Part shown: positions 60,001-64,000 of the stretch, one piece after another | How the letters are laid out: every line of letters begins with the position of its first letter | Position numbering within the stretch: the stretch's first letter is position 1 | Source: Anisus vortex | Lineage: Eukaryota > Mollusca > Gastropoda > Planorbidae | Reading direction: 5' to 3' | Assembly (NCBI GenBank): GCA_949126835.1 | Contig: OX421494.1 | Span: 310,001-374,000 of the forward strand | DNA: 64,000 bases | The notes under the pieces: model-generated | Database searches by the model: none | What the model was told of the DNA's origin: nothing | The model's input: only the letters and a program-made list of their open reading frames with translations | Translations under genes and position numbers: made by a program

Positions 60001-60929
60001 TAATATAAATGATTGACTTTTAACAGTTTTTACATTCACCAAGCGTTTAACTGTAGGTATGATGTCCTTATTTATTTTTAATGATCATTATAAGTCATCA
60101 AAACATTCAACTTCAACCATAATCCATGAATGAAGCTTATAGTTATAGCCGCCTTGACTAGCCTATAGTTATAGCCACTAGCCTAGGCTCTTTTTTTCAA
60201 TTGTTAACACCAACAACATTAATATTGCTTCAATAAAAGCTTCCATGATTTTTTTGACACAAATTATTCATGTTTCCTTTCAAATATTTAGGATTTTTGT
60301 GTTTTTTAAATATCATTTTCAACCCATCGATAAAATTACGAGTCAGCCATGTTGCTATGATAATTATATAATTATTCTTTGTGAAGCGACAAAAAAAGAC
60401 GATTAGCCAATTTGCGTCACGTGACAAAAAAAAATGAGGACTATGCACGTTTTATCAAAGTAAACAATGGACTACACATCTTTTTATCAAAGGATGGGTT
60501 TTTTCTTTGTCTAATATCTCCGTTACTTGATCAATTTATATCATGAGAGTTGGTCACAATGTAGAGAGACATATGACGAATAACACAGGGCTCATAACTC
60601 AAAATTTTCCAAAATGTGACTACGTCCGTTCTTTTAGTGGAGTCTTCATATACTGCCTAGTATTAATGTTAGATAATATAGAAAGTTTTTAGGGCCATAC
60701 AGGAAATATATTCCTTGGGGGAATAACAGCAGTAGTTTACAAAGGCAATGATGATCTAATTACATTCCAAATATTCACTGACCTCTAACCATCCTTTTGA
60801 TGCAGCATAATGCAGGGAACATTGACCAGTGCTATTGATTGCATTCACGTCTGCTCCATTAGCAAGAAGTTCATGAACAATTTGAGTTCTGCCAGCTGAT
60901 GATGCTATAATAAGTGGAGTCCATTGAGT
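50985..60929 (-). CDS. PSMD10: 26S proteasome non-ATPase subunit 10 / gankyrin, 3' part of gene
   Basis: Four coding exons (60929-60783, 58324-58158, 55988-55907, 51062-50985) join in phases 0, 2, 0 to give 157 residues, equivalent to about residue 72 to the end of the 226-residue human protein. They encode ankyrin repeats 3-7: TPLIIASSAGRTQIVHELL, CSLHYAASKG, TALHRAASKGNVAIVQLLL, TPLHLACEDDKGEVARLLI and the C-terminal AFELAPRTLKRNLE. In animals and yeast (Nas6) this protein chaperones assembly of the 19S base by binding the Rpt3 ATPase C-domain. The 5' exons (repeats 1-2) lie beyond the window. The LxCxE retinoblastoma-binding motif of human gankyrin is LACED here. Confidence 0.95.
51241..52213 (+). 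mobile_element. SINE with massively expanded internal 27-bp repeat
   Basis: The 5' head contains GTGGCCGTGCAGCAGCGCG and B box GGGTTCAAATCCTGG. The 3' tail contains CACCTAGTATGCCATTGG and CTATGGATCCATTTGGTCCG, as in the other SINE copies. Between them, where sister SINEs have one segment, about 28 copies of a 27-bp unit occur (51343-52098). It is oriented antisense to PSMD10, in its last intron. Confidence 0.92.
51343..52098. repeat. 27-bp minisatellite born inside a SINE
   Basis: About 28 near-perfect copies of a unit containing AGTCTACCCAGCTCTGATGG and TAACCTG. Rare variants are a TAGCCTG copy and a GGGAACCTG copy. Because 27 is divisible by three and the unit lacks stops, both strands stay open, giving long but meaningless nine-residue-repeat reading frames. 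Confidence 0.96.
52214..55740. repeat. large minisatellite with 43-, 56- and ~64-bp unit forms
   Basis: Roughly 65 copies of a unit containing ATTATTAGTGTAACAGTGTA, TTGTAAATAGTCAATGTAA and TCTCATTTCATTTTC. Short units lack the TTTCATTTTCTC part. From about 54340 onward many units gain an extra CAAATTG. A TTAAATCTCC variant is concentrated in 52600-53700. A (TTAGGG)2-like stretch sits at its left edge (52236-52250). The array fills most of the last PSMD10 intron. Confidence 0.95.
55907..55988 (-). CDS. PSMD10: PSMD10 exon (ankyrin repeat 6-7)
   Basis: The acceptor is TTATCTTTCCAG and the donor AAT|GTAATT. It reads (TT)A CAC CTG GCA TGT GAG, giving HLACEDDKGEVARLLISHG then AKTDITNN. Phase 2 entry fits the previous exon's CCT TT end. 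Confidence 0.95.
56280..56706. repeat. 24-bp minisatellite in a PSMD10 intron
   Basis: About 18 copies of a unit containing ATATCTTCTGCCTACATTAG and TATG. Twenty-four is a multiple of three, so the plus strand is open as an eight-residue repeat, which I regard as fortuitous. 56707-57696 shows no feature beyond AT-rich intron. Confidence 0.95.
57697..57945. repeat. 30-bp minisatellite in a PSMD10 intron
   Basis: About eight copies of a unit containing GATGAGTTGAGTTAGAGAGA and GTAGACGTGC. The last unit has one extra GA. It lies between the exons at 55907 and 58158. Confidence 0.96.
58158..58324 (-). CDS. PSMD10: PSMD10 exon (ankyrin repeats 4-5)
   Basis: The acceptor is GTTGTCATTTCAG and the donor CCT TT|GTAAGT. 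It reads ICEMLIKNGIDIDWVDSLG, then HTALHRAASKGNVAIVQLL, then LSSDAHIDVRDNTGCTP. These are canonical ankyrin TALHxAAxxG helices, collinear with human gankyrin's MLLEGGANPDAKD...NTPL. Confidence 0.97.
58629..58710 (+). repeat. dispersed palindromic repeat, copy with internal insertion
   Basis: CTTATACATTACAG, then about 25 bases containing ATATCATACAAAATATG, then the core GACGCTCCTTCTATAAAGAA and GATAATTGCGTCCTACG. The left part matches the unit of the 74-bp array at 60945-61828. Confidence 0.65.
58815..59005 (-). pseudogene. LINE endonuclease fragment (L2/CR1-like)
   Basis: The minus strand reads CDYVRSFSGVFIYRPLNTT, then IEYMTDLCNQITDIQMTHK, then NAVIWILGDLNLPDIN and TAA. YRP and GDLNLPDI match the YRPP...GDFNLPDI motifs of non-LTR retrotransposon endonucleases. 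Beyond the stop the frame decays. It sits in a PSMD10 intron. Confidence 0.75.
59011..60593. other. PSMD10 intron sequence without features
   Basis: AT-rich, no exon seen. A cluster of TAGGCCTA-type palindromes occurs at 59915-59960, and a short duplication with CTATAGTTATAGCC at 60135-60185. Confidence 0.5.
60594..60656 (+). pseudogene. second LINE endonuclease scrap, opposite strand
   Basis: The plus strand reads PKCDYVRSFSGVFIY, identical in protein over CDYVRSFSGVFIY to the minus-strand fragment at 58815-59005, but differing at the DNA level only in third codon positions. The match stops after TAC. Confidence 0.6.
60783..60929 (-). CDS. PSMD10: PSMD10 exon (ankyrin repeat 3)
   Basis: The acceptor is TTAATTTGACTCCAG and the donor TTA GAG|GTCAGT. 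Its 49 codons read TQWTPLIIASSAGRTQIVHE, then LLANGADVNAINSTGQCS, then LHYAASKGWLE, collinear with AGWSPLHIAASAGRDEIV in human gankyrin. Phase 0 at both ends. Confidence 0.97.
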
Positions 60930-60944
60930 CTGGAGTCAAATTAA

Positions 60945-61828
60945 AAAACATGACGTTAATAATTATATATTACATACATTATATATTACATACAAGCCTG
61001 ACGTTAATAATGTTTCTTCTAAATCTTATACATTACAGATATATTACATACATTATATATTACATACAAGCCTGATGTTAATAATGTTTCTTCTAAATCT
61101 TATACATTACAGATATATTCCATACATTATATATTCCATACATTATATATTCCATACAATATATATTCCACACATTATATATTACATACATTATATATTA
61201 CATACATTATATATTACATACAAGCCTGATGTTAATAATGTTTCTTCTAAATCTTACACATTACAGATATATTACATACATTATATATTACATACAAGCC
61301 TGACGTTAATAATGTTTCTTCTAAATCTTATACATTACAGATATATTACATACATTATATATTACATACAAGCCTGACGTTAATAATGTTTCTTCTCAAT
61401 CTTATACATTACAGATATATTACATACATTATATATTACATACAAGCCTGACGTTAATAATGTTTCTTCTAAATCTTATACATTACAGATATATTACATA
61501 CATTATATATTACATATAAGCCTGACGTTAATAATGTTTCTTCTAAATCTTATACATTACAGATATATTACATACATTATATATTACATACAAGCCTGAC
61601 GTTAATAACGTTTCTTCTAAATCTTATCCATTACAGATATATTACATACATTATATATTACATACAAGCCTGACGTTAATAATGTTTCTTCTAAATCTTT
61701 TACATTACAGATATATTACATACATTATATATTACATACAAGCCTGACGTTAATAATATTTCTTCTAAATCTTATACATTACAGATATGTTACATACAAG
61801 CCTGACGTTAATAATGTTTCTTCTAAAT
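60945..61828. repeat. 74-bp minisatellite in a PSMD10 intron
   Basis: About 11-12 copies of a unit containing AAGCCTGACGTTAATAATGT, TTCTTCTAAATCTTATAC, ATTACAGATATATTACATAC and ATTATATATTAC. The 61120-61210 part is internally reiterated. The array is cut at 61828 by a hAT element. Confidence 0.95.
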
Positions 61829-61993
61829 CAGGGGTGTGCAACATTTTCTAATGATGGGCCACATTGGAACTTTGGAAAGATAAAGAGGGCCACTTACAGT
61901 AGGATAATGTAATATCATGATAACTATATAGTTAAGCACATCGTAAATACATTTGGAAATACATAAAAGAAAATCAAATATTGTGGTATTTTA

Positions 61994-63845
61994 TTAATGT
62001 GAAACTTGGAATTTAGTATTTTTGCACAATTTATCAATGTCTGCTCTGACTGATGTGGTAGCAACTCAAAGCTGACTTGTTAGACGTTCATCTGTGAGCT
62101 GACTTCGGTATCAACTTTTAGTTAATTTTATACTTTTAAAAAATTGCTCTCAACAATATGTGCTGCCAAAAAGTGAGATCATTTTCCTGCCATTTTGCTA
62201 TAAATTTGGATGCTTTCCACATACATAGTTTTTGTAAAAAGTCTCCAAGTCGATGCTATCATATGCTCTTCTCAAGTCCGTATCAGACTGCAAATCTATC
62301 AGCTCTATTTAATGGATCTCAGGAATGTCCTCTAGTACAAGATCAAATGGTTGAGAAAACAGCTTAAAATCCTTTTCACATTTTCTTACATCATCAAGAA
62401 ATTTGTTTGTAAATTCAGTAGACAACTTGTCCATATTTTCAGCATATTTGGAGCCATCAAAATCTGCTAGTTCTGCTTTTCTGAGAGCCAGAGTAGGAAA
62501 ATGAGTGAGTGTTGTTCTATTCAACTGGGTCTTAAACATTTGTAATTTATTCTCAAAGAAATGTGTTCGTTCATACATCTTGTTCACCAACTGATGTTTA
62601 CCTTGTTGTTTCACATTTAAATCTATGTTGTGTGATGTCAGTAAGAAAAGCAAGGCCATTTAACCAGTCATCATTTCTTAAATAGGCAACATCGTGTTGC
62701 TTATTTATCATAAACTGTTCAATATTCTTTCTTAAGTTCCAAAATCTTTTCAAAGTGGAGCTCTACTGAGCCAAAGAACTGCAGTAAAATATAGAATATC
62801 AGGGTAATCAGAGTCCACTTGTTCTAAAAAAAATACTTAAATTGCTGTTAGTTCAGTTGATGAACGCGAATTGAAACACTGAATCACCTCTTTCATGCCA
62901 TCAGGAAAACCAATTACCTTTGTGCACACATTTTCCTGGTGTTAAATGCAGTGATTAACCACAACCCCTTCTGTACCAATGGTGTCCAAAAACTTCTTGG
63001 TGAATCCATTGGTTCTCCCTGTCATTGGTTCTCCCTGTCATTGTGAGTGCTCTAACAGTTGTCAAACCACACAGTTTTGAAGGGTCAAGTTCAAATTTCT
63101 CCATCAGCCTCAATTCTTCTTAACTTACGTCATGACCAGTAGTTGTTAAAGACATACTGGCCATATCTAAAAATTCATCAATGACTTCAAAATTGTCAGT
63201 AACACTACATATGAATACAACCAATTGTGCAGTGTCACTTTAAATCACTTACATTTGCGCTTTCATCTAGTGCTAAACTATAAACTGTTAAGATTCAGCA
63301 ATGTTTTCTGCACATTGATTGATCCTTCGTGACACAGTAAACCGAGACAAACTGGTGTGATGCACTAAATACTTCTTTTCTGGAGATACAAAATCAGTAA
63401 ATATGTCCAAGCAACTTTTGATAAATTCTCCATTGCAATTGATTCACAAGTTTGAACCTAAGCTTCGTAACAAGTTAAGAATCTCTTTTATAAGTAATGA
63501 GTGAACATCTTTTGTTTTTTTAACTGACTTAGTTATCTCTTCTAGTTTGTCCACTCGAGATTGCTCTAGTGTTGTGTAATGAAGTTTTTTATTGTATTAT
63601 TTCATTACGGTTAGTGTACTTTGACAGATGACACATACGGCATCATGGTTGTATTTCTTTATGGTTAGTGTACTTTGACAGATGACACATACGGCATCAT
63701 GGTTGTATTTCTTTATGGTTAGTGTACTTTGACAGATGACACATACGGCATCATGGTTGTATTTCTTGCCCCAGTCATTATTAAAAATTCTTCCCTCATC
63801 TTCAATTTTCAGTTTTTTTTAGTAGCAGACTTCTTTACATGCATA
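61994..63845 (-). pseudogene. hAT transposase remnant (GTF2IRD2/ZBED-like)
   Basis: Read on the minus strand with several frameshifts and stops. It opens near 63840 with a KKSATKKTEN-like start, then a BED-type finger (GRIFNNDWGKKYNHDAVCVIC, given in two pieces by a triplication). Next come KKTKDVHSLLIKEILNLL, LSRFTVSRRINQCAENIAES, YSLALDESANVSD, QLVVFICSVTDNFEVIDE, FWNLRKNIEQFMINKQH, LNVKQQGKHQLVNKMYER, FGSTYIVE and the end LTDERLTSQL...RADIDKLCKNT. This is the order of a hAT transposase, with the DES catalytic aspartate retained. Stops occur at several points (e.g. after AENIAES and at EIH near 62309), so it is inactive. Confidence 0.88.
63611..63772 (-). repeat. in-frame 54-bp triplication of the transposase zinc knuckle
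   Basis: Three perfect or near-perfect 54-bp units starting at 63611, 63665 and 63719. On the minus strand each is 18 codons, KKYNHDAVCVICQSTLTI, carrying the CxxC half of the BED finger. Only the last copy in reading order is followed by the histidine-bearing KKLHYTT part. Confidence 0.93.
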
Positions 63846-64000
63846 AATTATGAAGGTAGGCCTATATCAAAACATATGAAACTTTGAATTATTTCAAACA
63901 TGATGAATCAGAAAATGAACAAAAAGGAAACTGTAATTAATTAGTTAACAGTGTGCCTTGGTATAATTTTAACACCACTGGCACAGTGTTTGCCACAGGG

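Larger units (their letters stand above)
61829..64000 (-). mobile_element. hAT-family DNA transposon, runs off window edge
   Basis: The left terminus is CAGGGGTGTGCAACATTTTC, followed by GATGGGCCACATTGG, a typical hAT end. It interrupts a unit of the 74-bp array after TTCTAAAT, the presumed 8-bp target. The transposase remnant is on the minus strand. The other terminus lies beyond 64000. It occupies a PSMD10 intron. Confidence 0.8.

Overview
The window is animal nuclear DNA: AT-rich, intron-containing and full of repeats. Two split genes are recognisable on the minus strand. One is a meteorin-family gene (METRN/METRNL-like; exons at 42005-42123, 10880-11274, 10433-10489 and 9237-9547; 293 codons). 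The other is the 3' part of the proteasome assembly chaperone gankyrin (PSMD10; exons at 60783-60929, 58158-58324, 55907-55988 and 50985-51062). Helitron-like elements with internal tandem repeats, an RNase H-bearing I-type LINE, tRNA-derived SINEs and hAT elements together suggest a lophotrochozoan, most likely a mollusc. I cannot name the species.

Layout: 1-5124 is a 22-bp satellite with higher-order structure. 5125-8103 is non-genic, with a SINE and a 30-bp minisatellite. 8104-9258 is a 34-bp minisatellite running into the meteorin stop codon. 9237-11274 holds meteorin exons 4, 3 and 2, with a hAT-type MITE and a 45-bp minisatellite in the introns. 11275-42004 is one proposed 30.7-kb meteorin intron; it contains several minisatellites, a 20.5-kb head-to-tail array of eleven Helitron-like elements (14535-35006) and a dead LINE (35291-39410). 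Exon 1 with a signal peptide is at 42005-42123. 42124-50900 is intergenic, with transposon scraps. 50918-60929 is gankyrin, whose last intron is more than 90% tandem repeat. 61829 to the end is a broken hAT transposon.

The genes are unrelated in function: a secreted, disulfide-rich signalling protein and a cytosolic/nuclear ankyrin-repeat proteasome chaperone. The theme of the window is tandem duplication. At least fifteen arrays with different units (18 to 74 bp) are present. Several were visibly seeded by identifiable sequence: a SINE interior, a stop-codon/3'UTR junction, a transposase zinc knuckle, and the core of Helitron-like elements. The most interesting system is the Helitron-like array, where two subfamilies and a mosaic alternate, a 10,856-bp multi-unit block is repeated without visible change, and every unit carries a 3' hairpin and paired TGACGTCA sites. 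All coordinates and reading frames were read by eye; no database search was possible.
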